A stretch of DNA of 64,000 bases from Clostridium sp. 1001271st1 H5. GTDB taxonomy: Bacteria > Bacillota > Clostridia > Lachnospirales > Lachnospiraceae. Under the pieces are notes generated by a model, which had not been told where the DNA came from, ran no database searches, and saw only the letters and a list, made by a program, of their open reading frames with translations. A program made the translations under genes and the position numbers. Of this stretch, positions 17,849 to 27,216 are shown one piece after another. How positions within the stretch are numbered: the first letter of the stretch is position 1; each line of letters opens with the position of its first letter. Where the stretch lies: contig NZ_SPHO01000007.1 of the NCBI RefSeq assembly GCF_005845215.1, forward strand, positions 62,001-126,000. Reading direction: 5' to 3'.

Positions 17849-19588
17849 ATGTCCAACACCATGTTTTTCAACCTGCTTTTAAACATAGGTCTTCTGGTAC
17901 TCATAGCCACCATGCTCACCAAGCTTCCCATGGTGCGCTCCATGCTCCTGGAGGACAGCCACGCCATGGGCAGCAGAGCAGCCCTGGCAGTCATCTTCGG
18001 TCTGGTCAGCATTTTTTCCACCTACACCGGAGTACGCGCCCAGGGCGCCATTGTCAACACCAGAGTCATCGGCGTGCTGGCGGCAGGGCTTTTAGGCGGT
18101 CCCTATGTGGGAATCGGAGCCGCCGTCATAGGAGGGCTTCACCGGTACCTTTTCGACATCGGAGGTTTTACCGCGGTGAGCTGTGCTGTCTCCACCTTTG
18201 TGGAGGGCCTTATCGGTTCCGCCTTTTCCAGGCGTTTTAAGGCCGGCAAGATTGACGGGGCCGGGGTATTCCTTATTACGGCCCTGGCGGAGATTGGCCA
18301 GATGGTTATCATCCTTCTCATCTCCCGCCCCTTCCCGGCTGCCCTGGACCTGGTGCGCCTCATAGCCTTTCCCATGATTATCATGAACGCCCTGGGCATG
18401 GTTGTGTTTCTTGGCACCTTTAATATGGTATTCATGGAGGAGGACAGCCAGTTTGCAGAAAAGATACGGCTGGCCATGGGCATTGTGGACCAGAGCCTGC
18501 CCCACCTGAGAAAGGGCCTCTACAGCACCGCTGATATGGATGCCACTGCGGACATCATATACCGGTCCACTGCCTGTGCAGCCGTGATGATTACAGATAC
18601 CCAGAAAATTCTGGCCATGAAGGGGGAAGCATGGTACGATGTCCTCCGGGATGAGGCTGTGCTGGCGCCTATTCTAAGCTCCATCCATGACAGAAAGCCC
18701 ACCACCTTCTCCTATGCGGAAAAGTCAGACCCTCTGTACCATATTCTGAAAAACCATATCATTGTTGCCGCCCCTCTCATTGAGATGGACAAACCAGTGG
18801 GAAGCCTGACCATGATGGTGAAGAAGCATTGGCACACCTCCCAGTCCAACCTGGATTTTGCCTCGGAACTGGCCCGCCTGTTTTCCACCCAGCTGGAGCT
18901 GTCAGACCTGGATTATCAGAAGCAGCTTCGCCGCAAAGCGGAGTTTAAGGCGCTCCAGTCCCAGGTAAATCCCCACTTCCTCTATAATGCGCTGAACACC
19001 ATTTCATGTGTATGCCGGGAAAATCCGGACCGGGCCAGGGAGCTGATTCTCACCCTTTCCTCCTACTACCGCCAGGCCCTGGAAAATGACCAGTACATGC
19101 TCAGTCTCCACACGGAGCTGTACCATGTGGCCAGCTATCTGGAACTGGAACAGGCGCGGTTTGAAGAAAAGCTGGCTGTGGAGCTGGATGTGGAGGACGA
19201 CCTTAACTGCAAGGTCCCTTCCTTCATCCTGCAGCCCCTGGTGGAAAATGCAGTGCGCCACGGCGGGGACAGGACCGGCGCCCGCCATGTCTCCATCAGC
19301 GCCCACAGTGTGGACGGCATGGCAGAAATTGCTGTGTCCGACCACGGACAGGGCATCCCCCGGGAAGTGGTCTTAAGTCTTTACACGGGCCTTGGAAAGG
19401 GCGTGGGCCTGTCCAATGTACATAAGCGCCTGAAAAGCATATACGGAGAAGATAACGGCCTGAAGATAGAGACTTCGGAGTCCGGTTCCAGGGTCTGGTT
19501 CAGGATACCTCTGGAACCGGAGGAAAGCCCTGACCCATCCAGGAAAATCAAACAGGAGGTTTCATGCAATGAAGATAGCTGTGATTGA
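17849..19588 (+). CDS. LytS-type sensor histidine kinase
   Basis: A 579-residue membrane kinase. The N-terminus is a 5TM-5TMR-LYT type sensor (hydrophobic residues 5-200, with VRAQGAIVNTRVIGVLAAGLLGGPYVG in pieces), then a GAF-like segment (about 220-350), then the His_kinase region with phospho-acceptor histidine in QVNPHFLYNALNTI (about residue 375) and an ATPase domain with N box PLVENAVRHGG and G box DHGQGI. RBS AAGGAGG lies seven bases before the ATG. It overlaps the response regulator gene by 20 bases. The same sensor architecture occurs in BtsS and LytS, which respond to pyruvate, and the CstA-family gene downstream supports that role here. Confidence 0.93.
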   Translation: MSNTMFFNLLLNIGLLVLIATMLTKLPMVRSMLLEDSHAMGSRAALAVIFGLVSIFSTYTGVRAQGAIVNTRVIGVLAAGLLGGPYVGIGAAVIGGLHRYLFDIGGFTAVSCAVSTFVEGLIGSAFSRRFKAGKIDGAGVFLITALAEIGQMVIILLISRPFPAALDLVRLIAFPMIIMNALGMVVFLGTFNMVFMEEDSQFAEKIRLAMGIVDQSLPHLRKGLYSTADMDATADIIYRSTACAAVMITDTQKILAMKGEAWYDVLRDEAVLAPILSSIHDRKPTTFSYAEKSDPLYHILKNHIIVAAPLIEMDKPVGSLTMMVKKHWHTSQSNLDFASELARLFSTQLELSDLDYQKQLRRKAEFKALQSQVNPHFLYNALNTISCVCRENPDRARELILTLSSYYRQALENDQYMLSLHTELYHVASYLELEQARFEEKLAVELDVEDDLNCKVPSFILQPLVENAVRHGGDRTGARHVSISAHSVDGMAEIAVSDHGQGIPREVVLSLYTGLGKGVGLSNVHKRLKSIYGEDNGLKIETSESGSRVWFRIPLEPEESPDPSRKIKQEVSCNEDSCD

Positions 19589-20372
19589 TGACGAACGTCC
19601 CGCACGAAAGGAACTGGTCCATCAGATTCTGGACGCCATGCCGGACAGCCAGATTGAGGAAGCCGACAGCGGCGCCTCTGCCATTGAACTCATCAGCCGG
19701 CAGACATTTGACCTGCTGTTCGTGGATATCAATCTGGGGGACATGGAAGGCACCACTCTGGCGGCAGCTGCCAGACGCATTCTTCCCGACGCCCAGATTG
19801 TGTTTGCCACCGCTTACTCCCAGTATGGAGTCAGGGCCTTTGAGCTGGGCGTGAACAACTATATCCTAAAGCCCTTTGACCCGGACCGTGTGCGCCGCGT
19901 TTTGGAAAAATGCCAAAAGGACCTTCGGAAAAACCAGACCCTTACTGCTTCTGATATCCAGTCCTGCATCGAACCGTACAGGCAGACCTCATATGCTGTC
20001 TCACAGGAAACAGGAGAACCCGCTGCAGCTGCCTTTCCCTCCGGCCGCATGGCCATTAACATAAACAGGACCATTATACTGGTGGATATACAGCAGATTG
20101 TATACATAGAAACCGCGGGAAGGAGCTGCATCATCCACACCACTGAACGGGACTACACGGAAAATCTGCTTTTGGGAGAATATGAGAGGCGTCTGGCCTC
20201 CCATGGTTTCTGCCGTATACACAAGAGCTATCTGGTAAACCTTAACTATATCACCGAACTGTTCCCCTGGGCCAACAACAGCCTGGCCGTGAAGATGCAG
20301 GGGTATGAGAAGAACATTCTTCCTGTGAGCAGGGAAAAATCAAAAATGCTGCGCCAGCTCATTGGATTCTGA
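19569..20372 (+). CDS. LytTR family response regulator
   Basis: A 267-residue regulator partnered with the overlapping kinase gene. The receiver domain (1-120) has the acidic pair D7-D8, phospho-acceptor D53 in LLFVDINL, and the conserved lysine in YILKPFD. A linker follows, then a LytTR DNA-binding domain (about 165-265) with INRTIILVDIQQIVYIE, RSCIIHTT, FCRIHKSYLVNL and a C-terminal VSREKSK. LytTR proteins bind paired nine-base repeats; a matching pair is found at 20426-20455 upstream of the cstA-like gene. Confidence 0.94.
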   Translation: MKIAVIDDERPARKELVHQILDAMPDSQIEEADSGASAIELISRQTFDLLFVDINLGDMEGTTLAAAARRILPDAQIVFATAYSQYGVRAFELGVNNYILKPFDPDRVRRVLEKCQKDLRKNQTLTASDIQSCIEPYRQTSYAVSQETGEPAAAAFPSGRMAININRTIILVDIQQIVYIETAGRSCIIHTTERDYTENLLLGEYERRLASHGFCRIHKSYLVNLNYITELFPWANNSLAVKMQGYEKNILPVSREKSKMLRQLIGF

Positions 20373-20425
20373 TTCCTCTACACGCAATCCCGGGCAAACC
20401 GCCATCCGTTTATGAACCTTTTTCT

Positions 20426-20455
20426 ACTGTTTGCGCACCCCTCCACACAGTTGGT
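20426..20455 (+). promoter_or_regulatory. LytTR-type paired operator before the cstA-like gene
   Basis: ACTGTTTGC (20426-20434) and ACAGTTGGT (20447-20455) are nine-base repeats with a 12-base spacer, the geometry known for LytTR proteins. The second copy fits the family consensus (W-M-M-GTT-N-R-K) fully and the first in most positions. The pair ends 11 bases before the -35 box, a typical activator position. Confidence 0.6.
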
Positions 20456-20465
20456 ACAAAAAATA

Positions 20466-20493
20466 TTCACTTTTCCTCCTATTATTGTATAAT
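20466..20493 (+). promoter_or_regulatory. Promoter for the cstA-like gene
   Basis: TTCACT (20466-20471) and TATAAT (20488-20493) are 16 bases apart. The consensus -10 with a weak -35 is expected for an activator-dependent promoter. Confidence 0.6.
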
Positions 20494-20529
20494 TATGACA
20501 AATACAAGAAATACATAGGAGGTAGGTAT

Positions 20530-21969
20530 ATGATTAGTTTTTTTGTATGTCTGGCAATTTTAATTATCGGATTCATGTTCTACAGCAAGGTGGCTGAAAA
20601 GGTATTTGGCCCGGATGACAGAAAGCCGCCGGCATTGTCCATGACAGACGGAAGTGACTATGTGCCCATGGGAACCCCCCGTATATTCCTGATTCAGCTG
20701 CTGAACATTGCTGGTCTGGGGCCCATCTTCGGAGCACTGGCCGGCGCCTGCTGGGGCCCCAGCGTATTTCTGTGGATTACCTTCGGTACACTATTAGGCG
20801 GAGGCGTCCATGACTATATGGTAGGCATGATGTCCATGCGCCACAAGGGAGCCAGCGTGTCTGAGCTGACAGGTACATATCTGGGCAACGCCATGAAACA
20901 GGTTATGCGTGTATTTTCCGTGGTCCTTCTGGTACTGGTAGGCGTAAGCTTTTCCACCGGCCCCGCCAACCTGCTTGCCATGCTGACCCCCAATGTGCTG
21001 GATGCCAAATTCTGGCTGGCAGTGGTATTGATTTATTACTTCATAGCAACCTTTGTTCCCATTGATAAGGTTATCGGAAAGATTTATCCTGTGTTTGGAG
21101 TCTGCCTTATTGTCATGGCGCTGGGCGTGGGAGGAGCCATCATACTCGGCGGCTATCACATTCCTGAGATTACCCTGTCCAACCTGCATCCTGCAGGCAC
21201 CCCTATATGGCCCACCATGTTCATCTCTGTTGCCTGCGGCGCCATCTCCGGTTTCCATGCAACCCAGTCCCCACTGATGGCGCGGTGTCTTACCAATGAA
21301 AAGGACGGCCGCAAGGTGTTCTACGGAGCCATGGTAGCGGAAGGTGTCATCGCCCTTATCTGGGCCGCTGCAGGAGTTGCATTCTATAACGGCACCGGCG
21401 GTCTGTTAGAGGCACTTGGCAACGGACAGTCCAGCGTTGTATATGAAATCTGCTTCAAGCTCCTGGGACCTGTAGGCGCTGTCATCGCCATGATTGGCGT
21501 TATCGCCTGCCCTATCTCTTCAGCAGATACTGCTTACCGCAGTGCAAGGCTGACCCTGGCGGACTGGTTTAAGATTGACCAGAAGCCCATTAAGAACCGT
21601 CTCGCCTTAACCGTTCCGCTGCTGGCCGTTGGCGCTGTCCTGACCCAGGTGGATGTACAGGTGGTGTGGAGATATTTCTCCTGGAGCAACCAGACACTGG
21701 CCATGATTGCCCTGTGGGCTGCCAGCGTGTATCTGTTCCGCAGAAAACGTTTTTACTGGCTCACCGCCCTTCCGGCCACCTTCATGTCGGCTGTTTCCTG
21801 CACCTATATCCTCATGGCAAAGGAAGGCTTCCAGCTCTCTACCGCCATTGCCTATCCAGCCGGCATCCTCTTTGCCGCCGTATGCCTGGGAACCTTTGTG
21901 TACACCTGCGTGATGAAAAAAGGAAAGAACGCAGACAGCCCTGCTGTTGAAGAGCCCTATGCAGTTTAA
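20530..21969 (+). CDS. cstA: CstA family carbon starvation protein / pyruvate-type transporter
   Basis: A 479-residue membrane carrier of the short CstA group. Signature pieces are YVPMGTPRIFLIQLLNIAGLGPIFGALAG, GGGVHDYMVGMMSMRHKG, SFSTGPANLLAMLTP and GFHATQSPLMARC read in sections, with some thirteen hydrophobic helices. E. coli homologues CstA and BtsT import peptides and pyruvate; BtsT is switched on by the BtsSR two-component system, which has the same sensor type as the kinase encoded here. The ATG at 20530 follows TAGGAGGTAGG by three to seven bases. It has its own promoter and LytTR operator and ends at a terminator, so it is a single-gene unit under the adjacent regulators. Confidence 0.92.
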   Translation: MISFFVCLAILIIGFMFYSKVAEKVFGPDDRKPPALSMTDGSDYVPMGTPRIFLIQLLNIAGLGPIFGALAGACWGPSVFLWITFGTLLGGGVHDYMVGMMSMRHKGASVSELTGTYLGNAMKQVMRVFSVVLLVLVGVSFSTGPANLLAMLTPNVLDAKFWLAVVLIYYFIATFVPIDKVIGKIYPVFGVCLIVMALGVGGAIILGGYHIPEITLSNLHPAGTPIWPTMFISVACGAISGFHATQSPLMARCLTNEKDGRKVFYGAMVAEGVIALIWAAAGVAFYNGTGGLLEALGNGQSSVVYEICFKLLGPVGAVIAMIGVIACPISSADTAYRSARLTLADWFKIDQKPIKNRLALTVPLLAVGAVLTQVDVQVVWRYFSWSNQTLAMIALWAASVYLFRRKRFYWLTALPATFMSAVSCTYILMAKEGFQLSTAIAYPAGILFAAVCLGTFVYTCVMKKGKNADSPAVEEPYAV

Positions 21970-22002
21970 GAGAACCAGTATACCTTGATTCATATAAAAG
22001 AA

Positions 22003-22049
22003 GCGCTGTCCACGGCCGGTTCTGTCCGGCCATGGGCGGCGCCCTTTTT
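22003..22049 (+). terminator. Terminator after the cstA-like gene
   Basis: A 17-base stem (22003-22019 with 22026-22042) with one mismatch and two G-U pairs and a six-base loop is followed by CC and a five-T run. Confidence 0.85.
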
Positions 22050-22071
22050 CTGTTATATTCTTCCCTGCTTT

Positions 22072-23934
22072 CTATTTATCTCCGGGCCTCTTCCGGCTGT
22101 CAAAATACACAAACCGGTCAATGGCATCCAGAATATCCTTAAAATCCTCCCTGGGAGCCAGGTCAATGTAGGCCCTCAGTATCTCCTTCTCCCGTTCCTT
22201 AAAGGGACCGTAAAATATATCATAGAGATTATGGCCCCTGAGATAGGTGCGCACCTCTTCCATGTGGTCCTTCATATCCTCCGGGGATGAGAAATCCCGT
22301 CCCAGCACTTCCATCAGCTGCTGCCCGCTGCGAATGCGGTACAGATATTCCCGCCATTTGCCGTAGAGTGTCCCATAAAAGGCATCCTCGCTTTCCACGA
22401 TTCCCAGACGGACCATAACAGCCGGATTAAAGAAATAATTCTCAAAGGAATAATACTTTAAAATCAGCACATTCCTCCGGGTCACCTTGGGCAGGCGGTC
22501 CACATCCTCCCTATTGCGCTCGTCATAATACCTGCACAGCTGCGATGCCAGCTCCTCCGGGTCCCTGCCGTCCCCATCCCGTATCATCAGAAACTGGTCG
22601 CGCAGGTAGACCTGGTTCATATACTTTAAATTGGCATAGGTCTTTATGTTGGTGCAGCTGTTCGTAGTGATGATGGAAATACGGTACAGATTCCCCTCCT
22701 CATTGTATATCTCGGAATAATACTTCTCCAGAAGCAGCGGCAGGCGGCTCTTATCCTGTTTTCCCTCCACGATAAACACAAAACTGACATTTAAAAGGTC
22801 ATTGGCCCCGTATCCCAGGTCGTCCAGTATCCCGCTCATATTAGTCTTGGGGCGTACCACTGAATACCGCTCCTCATCCAGCACCACCTGCCGTATCTGG
22901 CGTATACTGAAATTAAACAGCAGGTCCGGGCTGTGGGTCTTAAAAATCACCTGGTTTTTCTTGGACAGACGGTACAGAATCTCACTGCAGGTCTTCTGAA
23001 GCTGGGGATGGAGGAAAATCTCCGGGTCCTCCACCACAATAATGCTTGGAATCCTGCCCGGTTCACTGATATAGGTTTCCAGCAGGGACAGCATATAAAT
23101 GCTGCGCATACCCTTTCCCATCAGCTCCACCGGCTTTACGCTGCCCCTCTGGCGGTTGTGTGCCGTTACCTCCACGGTGAAAAGCTGGTCCGCATCACAA
23201 TTCAGGGTATACTGTATCTCCTCATATCCGCCGTTTTTAAAGAAATTCTCATTGACCTTCCTGGAAAACCCGCTCAGGTTCAGCTGATATATCTTAAACT
23301 CCAGCAGGCGGGCCGTCTCAAAGGCAGTAAGCTCTTCCGGCTTTTTCTGATTAACCAGGCCAATGCATTGGAAACAATGGTTGCATTTCTTTGCCCGCTC
23401 AAACATGCAGCTGCCGGAGCGCAGTCTCCGCAGTTCCTCGTCCTCCTGGAACATCAGCAGGTCGTTCTGCAGCTGGTTCAGCTCCCGCTCCGCATTGATA
23501 CGGTAGATGCGCGGCATTACCATATGGATGTAGGGGTTATTCTTCCGGTACAAATCCTCGTAACGCACCCTGCCGTCCTGGTTCACGTGGAAGGTAAAGG
23601 ACAATTCCCCATTCTGAAAGGAGGGCAGCCGCTCAGAAAACACCCTGCGCCACACATCATAGCGCCTGTACTGGCTGACAACACCCATATGGTGAAACAG
23701 ATGCAGGTCCTCCTCCTCTATGGAAAAACAGGCGTCAATCCGTATAGCCTGGCGGTTCTCGTTAAAATCCCTGTCCTGAATCTCATAGCAGCCGCACACT
23801 GCGCAGACTGCATCCAGCACCGAGGTCTTTCCTGTATTATTTTTTCCAACGAAAATCAGCGCCCTGTCAATATCACGGATTTCCATGCTTCGGATGGATT
23901 TAAAATTATGTATATGCAGATAGGTGAGCTGCAT
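22072..23934 (-). CDS. OLD-family ATP-dependent nuclease-like AAA ATPase
   Basis: A 620-residue protein with an SMC/ABC-type ATPase followed by a TOPRIM domain. Walker A GKNNTGKT is at residues 30-37, a signature-like LMGKGMRSIYML at about 271, Walker B SIIVVEDPEIFLHPQ at 297-311 and a switch His in KTHSPD near 335. The TOPRIM acidic residues are visible as VEGKQD (E390) and IRDGDGRDP (D453, D455). Members act as DNA nucleases in phage defence or repair. An insertion near residues 176-190 contains four cysteines, C-X7-C-X2-C-X2-C, which is not part of the canonical fold and suggests a zinc or Fe-S site. No UvrD-like GajB partner is adjacent, so this is a lone (class 1-like) gene. It stands between terminators on both sides. 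Confidence 0.82.
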   Translation of the reverse strand: MQLTYLHIHNFKSIRSMEIRDIDRALIFVGKNNTGKTSVLDAVCAVCGCYEIQDRDFNENRQAIRIDACFSIEEEDLHLFHHMGVVSQYRRYDVWRRVFSERLPSFQNGELSFTFHVNQDGRVRYEDLYRKNNPYIHMVMPRIYRINAERELNQLQNDLLMFQEDEELRRLRSGSCMFERAKKCNHCFQCIGLVNQKKPEELTAFETARLLEFKIYQLNLSGFSRKVNENFFKNGGYEEIQYTLNCDADQLFTVEVTAHNRQRGSVKPVELMGKGMRSIYMLSLLETYISEPGRIPSIIVVEDPEIFLHPQLQKTCSEILYRLSKKNQVIFKTHSPDLLFNFSIRQIRQVVLDEERYSVVRPKTNMSGILDDLGYGANDLLNVSFVFIVEGKQDKSRLPLLLEKYYSEIYNEEGNLYRISIITTNSCTNIKTYANLKYMNQVYLRDQFLMIRDGDGRDPEELASQLCRYYDERNREDVDRLPKVTRRNVLILKYYSFENYFFNPAVMVRLGIVESEDAFYGTLYGKWREYLYRIRSGQQLMEVLGRDFSSPEDMKDHMEEVRTYLRGHNLYDIFYGPFKEREKEILRAYIDLAPREDFKDILDAIDRFVYFDSRKRPGDK

Positions 23935-23984
23935 GGGAGCCTCCTTTCTCCGGGTGTGTATTGTTACTATGAGTATACGTCATT

Positions 23985-24031
23985 AAAAGGCAGGGCACAA
24001 GCCCGTTTTTACCGGGTGCGCCCTGCCTTTT
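23985..24031 (-). terminator. Terminator after the DUF4349 gene
   Basis: AAAAGGCAGGGC at 23985-23996 pairs with GCCCTGCCTTTT at 24020-24031, with partial pairing continuing inwards. Read on the minus strand the hairpin ends in four T. It separates the DUF4349 gene from the OLD-family gene. Confidence 0.8.
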
Positions 24032-24061
24032 ATTTTGTTTTCTGGCCTTTTTGTTTACATG

Positions 24062-25165
24062 CTACTTCTCCGCCTGTTCTTTCTCTGTCCCTTCTTTCTC
24101 TGTCCGTTCTTCCCCAGCCTGCTTTTCCCTGCTGTCTTTTTCTTTTTTCTTCCCTGTATTATCACCGCGGAAAATAAAGACACTGCTTCCCGGACGGTTC
24201 CTGCCTCCGCTCCTACGGCCCGCCCTTTTGGCGATGAGAACAGCCGCCGCAATTATGACAGCCAGCACCAGCAGGACGGGACTGTTGGAAGCCAGCCACA
24301 CAATCAGGTCAACCGCGGCCTCCGTCAGGTTGTTCAGACTCCGGTTAAAGCCTTTCTGAATCCTGGTTCCAATGCTGTCAGGCGCAGTGGGGGTAAGGTC
24401 CTTTACCTCCATCATATAGATGGACACCGTACTGTAGTCCACCTGGTTGTCATAGAGACGCAGCTGTGATGTGTAGGACTCCAGCTCATAGCGTATTTCC
24501 GACAGCCGTGCTTCCAGCGCCACCACGGCATCCAGCGTGTCCGCCTTCTCCAGCAGGGCCCAAAGCCGTTCCTGTTCAATCTCCAGTGACTTCTTGCGGC
24601 TCTGTACATCTGAATACTGAAGGGTCACATCCGTCACCTGTTCCTGCTTGCTGGTCACATTTCCGGCGCCCTCCACAATCTCCACAAAGCGGTCCAGTTT
24701 GTCAGCCGGAATCCTGGCCTTGATGTCTGCATAACGCTGCTGGCTGCCGCCGTAAGAGCTGACGCTGATTCCCGACACATCAGATGATTCCACGTAACCG
24801 CCCAGCTCCCTTACTTTGCCGGTAATCTGTGAGAGGACACCGTCAAAATCCCTGGCCTCCACGTTCATGCTCACATCCCGTATCAGCTTCCTGCCTGCGT
24901 CCGCCAGACTGCCCATATCCGCTGTGGACGAAATCCCGCTTCCGCTCTCCTGCATTTCTGTGCCGGCGTCTTCTTCCGGCAGAGCCTCCATGTACTGCCC
25001 TGCCCCCGCAGTCTCCACATATCTTGCAGCCGCCGCAGTCTCCGCCCTGGCAGATGTGTTGGCCGACTTGCTTGCACAGCCTGACAGTGAAAGCAGTGAG
25101 ATGACCGCCATCAGGACAACGGCCGCCCCCAGTCTTCCTGAATGTCCCATGTTCCATTTTTTCAT
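24062..25165 (-). CDS. DUF4349 domain lipoprotein
   Basis: A 367-residue surface lipoprotein. A signal peptide ends in a lipobox at SLSGCASK (Cys about residue 31). The DUF4349 domain spans roughly residues 88-300 (LIRDVSMNVEARDFDGVL, VTDVTLQYSDVQSRKKSLEIEQERL in pieces, with a coiled-coil stretch at about 195-240), followed by a transmembrane helix (about 297-315) and a highly charged Lys/Glu tail with short TEKEG/TEKEQ repeats. The role of the domain is unknown; its layout (lipid anchor, extracytoplasmic coiled coil, membrane helix) suggests an envelope sensor or scaffold. RBS GGAGGATGGGTT precedes the ATG. Confidence 0.85.
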   Translation of the reverse strand: MKKWNMGHSGRLGAAVVLMAVISLLSLSGCASKSANTSARAETAAAARYVETAGAGQYMEALPEEDAGTEMQESGSGISSTADMGSLADAGRKLIRDVSMNVEARDFDGVLSQITGKVRELGGYVESSDVSGISVSSYGGSQQRYADIKARIPADKLDRFVEIVEGAGNVTSKQEQVTDVTLQYSDVQSRKKSLEIEQERLWALLEKADTLDAVVALEARLSEIRYELESYTSQLRLYDNQVDYSTVSIYMMEVKDLTPTAPDSIGTRIQKGFNRSLNNLTEAAVDLIVWLASNSPVLLVLAVIIAAAVLIAKRAGRRSGGRNRPGSSVFIFRGDNTGKKKEKDSREKQAGEERTEKEGTEKEQAEK

Positions 25166-25299
25166 AACCCATCCTCCTTTATGGCTTCATGTTACCATGA
25201 AAAAATCAGCCTTTCAATGGACGTAAATGAGACTTAAGAAACAGTAGGAAATATTAAGAAATACCGGCCCGCGGGCTTCCAGAACCATCTTCGCCACGC

Positions 25300-25344
25300 A
25301 AAAGGAACCGGGCAGCCGACCTTTGGGGTCAGCTGTCCGGTTCC
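25300..25344 (-). terminator. Terminator after pckA
   Basis: On the minus strand GGAACCGG pairs with CCGGTTCC around an internally paired AGCTGACC/GGTCGGCT arm, followed by four T. It lies about 55 bases after the pckA stop. Confidence 0.75.
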
Positions 25345-25397
25345 CATTCTATGGCGCTATCCCTCCGCCCCAGGGCAGAGTGACGGTTTAATTGGAA

Positions 25398-27005
25398 TTA
25401 TAACTGGGGACCAGCAACAACCAGTGCCTTTCCTGCTTCATTGCCCTCATATTTTGCAAAGTTCTTTACAAAACGCTGTGCCAGGTCTTTTGCTTTTTCC
25501 TCCCACTGGGAAACCTCTGCGTATGTATCACGCGGGTCAAGAATCTTCGGGTCTACCCCTGGAAGCTCGGTAGGAATCTCAAAGTTAAAGAATGGAAGCT
25601 GCTTGGTTGGAGCCTTTGCAATGGAGCCGTCAAGAATCGCATCAATGATGCCGCGGGTGTCGCGAATGGAGATACGCTTGCCTGTTCCATTCCAGCCGGT
25701 GTTAACAAGGTATGCCTTTGCACCGCTCTTCTCCATTCTCTTAACAAGCTCCTCTGCATACTTGGTTGGATGCAGTTCCAGGAAAGCCTGTCCGAAGCAT
25801 GCTGAGAATGTAGGTGTTGGCTCTGTAATTCCACGCTCTGTACCGGCAAGCTTTGCTGTAAATCCGGACAGGAAATAATACTGTGTCTGCTCAGGAGTCA
25901 GAATGGATACGGGAGGCAGTACGCCGAACGCATCTGCTGACAGGAAGATAACATCCTTTGCAGCCGGAGCAGCTGATACCGGACGAACAATCTTCTCAAT
26001 ATGGTCAATCGGATAGGATACACGTGTATTCTCAGTCACGCTCTTGTCATCAAAGTCAATCTTGCCGTCAGCGTCAAGTGTAACATTTTCCAAAAGGGCA
26101 TCACGCTTGATTGCATTATAGATGTCAGGCTCGGAATCCTTATCCAGGTTGATTACCTTTGCATAGCATCCGCCCTCGAAGTTAAATACGCCGTTGTCAT
26201 CCCAGCCATGCTCGTCATCACCGATAAGAAGACGCTTGGGGTCTGTTGAAAGAGTGGTCTTGCCTGTTCCGGAAAGTCCGAAGAAGATAGCGGTATTCTC
26301 ACCGTTCATATCTGTGTTGGCAGAACAGTGCATGGAAGCAATGCCCTTCAGAGGCAGATAGTAGTTCATCATTGAGAACATACCCTTCTTCATCTCTCCG
26401 CCGTACCATGTGTTCACAATAACCTGCTCGCGGCTGGTGATGTTGAACATTGCAGCTGTCTCGGAATTCAGGCCCAACTCCTTGTAATTCTCTACTTTTG
26501 CTTTGGAAGCATTATATACAACGAAATCAGGCGTGAAGTTTTCCAGTTCCTCTGCGCTTGGCTGGATAAACATGTTTTTTACGAAATGAGCCTGCCATGC
26601 AACCTCAACAATGAAGCGGATTGCCATGCGGGTGTCTTTGTTTGCTCCACAGAATGCATCTACGACAAACAGTCTCTTATTGGAAAGTTCTTCCAGGGCA
26701 ATCTTCTTTACCGTATCCCATGCTTCCTGGCTGGCTGGATGGTTATCATTCTTGTACTCATCCGTTGTCCACCATACAGTGTCCTTTGAGTTCTCATCCA
26801 TAACAATGAACTTGTCCTTAGGGGAACGACCTGTGTAAATGCCAGTCATGACGTTCACTGCGCCAAGCTCGCTTACCTGGCCTTTTTCATAACCCTCCAG
26901 AGTTGGCTTTGTCTCTTCTTCGAATAACATCTCATAGGAAGGATTATAAACAATTTCTGTGGTTCCGGTAATACCATACTGACTCAAATCTACATTTGCC
27001 ATCAT
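25398..27005 (-). CDS. pckA: Phosphoenolpyruvate carboxykinase (ATP)
   Basis: A 535-residue cytosolic enzyme that interconverts oxaloacetate plus ATP with PEP plus CO2 and ADP. The ATP-binding P-loop [11 protein letters not shown] is near residue 248, preceded by the PEPCK signature around [14 protein letters not shown], and followed by [23 protein letters not shown] in pieces, which supplies metal-binding Asp. RSPKDKF near residue 60 is the substrate Arg site. Length matches the ATP-type family. In fermentative anaerobes it usually runs towards oxaloacetate for C4 acid formation. A strong promoter lies at 27043-27071 and a terminator downstream, so it is transcribed alone. Confidence 0.97.
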   Translation of the reverse strand: MMANVDLSQYGITGTTEIVYNPSYEMLFEEETKPTLEGYEKGQVSELGAVNVMTGIYTGRSPKDKFIVMDENSKDTVWWTTDEYKNDNHPASQEAWDTVKKIALEELSNKRLFVVDAFCGANKDTRMAIRFIVEVAWQAHFVKNMFIQPSAEELENFTPDFVVYNASKAKVENYKELGLNSETAAMFNITSREQVIVNTWYGGEMKKGMFSMMNYYLPLKGIASMHCSANTDMNGENTAIFFGLSGTGKTTLSTDPKRLLIGDDEHGWDDNGVFNFEGGCYAKVINLDKDSEPDIYNAIKRDALLENVTLDADGKIDFDDKSVTENTRVSYPIDHIEKIVRPVSAAPAAKDVIFLSADAFGVLPPVSILTPEQTQYYFLSGFTAKLAGTERGITEPTPTFSACFGQAFLELHPTKYAEELVKRMEKSGAKAYLVNTGWNGTGKRISIRDTRGIIDAILDGSIAKAPTKQLPFFNFEIPTELPGVDPKILDPRDTYAEVSQWEEKAKDLAQRFVKNFAKYEGNEAGKALVVAGPQL

Positions 27006-27042
27006 TCATTTACCTCTCTTTCATTTTATCGAAATCTTTTTC

Positions 27043-27071
27043 ATTATCTCATTTTGTGAATTAAAAGTCAA
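27043..27071 (-). promoter_or_regulatory. pckA promoter
   Basis: TTGACT (27071-27066) and GATAAT (27048-27043) are 17 bases apart on the minus strand, each one base off consensus. Leader about 30 bases. Confidence 0.75.
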
Positions 27072-27122
27072 TATTTCAATTAACAAAATATTAGCAAACA
27101 TGAAAGGGGCACAAGCAGGCAT

Positions 27123-27164
27123 AAAAAAGCGCCGGTCTGCTGATTCCAGATACAGCAGGCCGGC
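27123..27164 (-). terminator. Terminator after the YhcH-type gene
   Basis: A 12-base stem GCCGGCCTGCTG/CAGCAGACCGGC (one G-U) read on the minus strand is followed within two bases by a run of six T. Confidence 0.85.
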
Positions 27165-27216
27165 CTTTGTGGTGATGCCTTTAATTATCTTTTTATAATA
27201 CGTCTTATGATGCGCT

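Noticed and set aside
22072..23934. Gabija defence system
   Set aside because: Only the OLD-family ATPase is present; there is no adjacent UvrD/GajB-like helicase. The SNF2 helicase is 18 kb away and of a different type.
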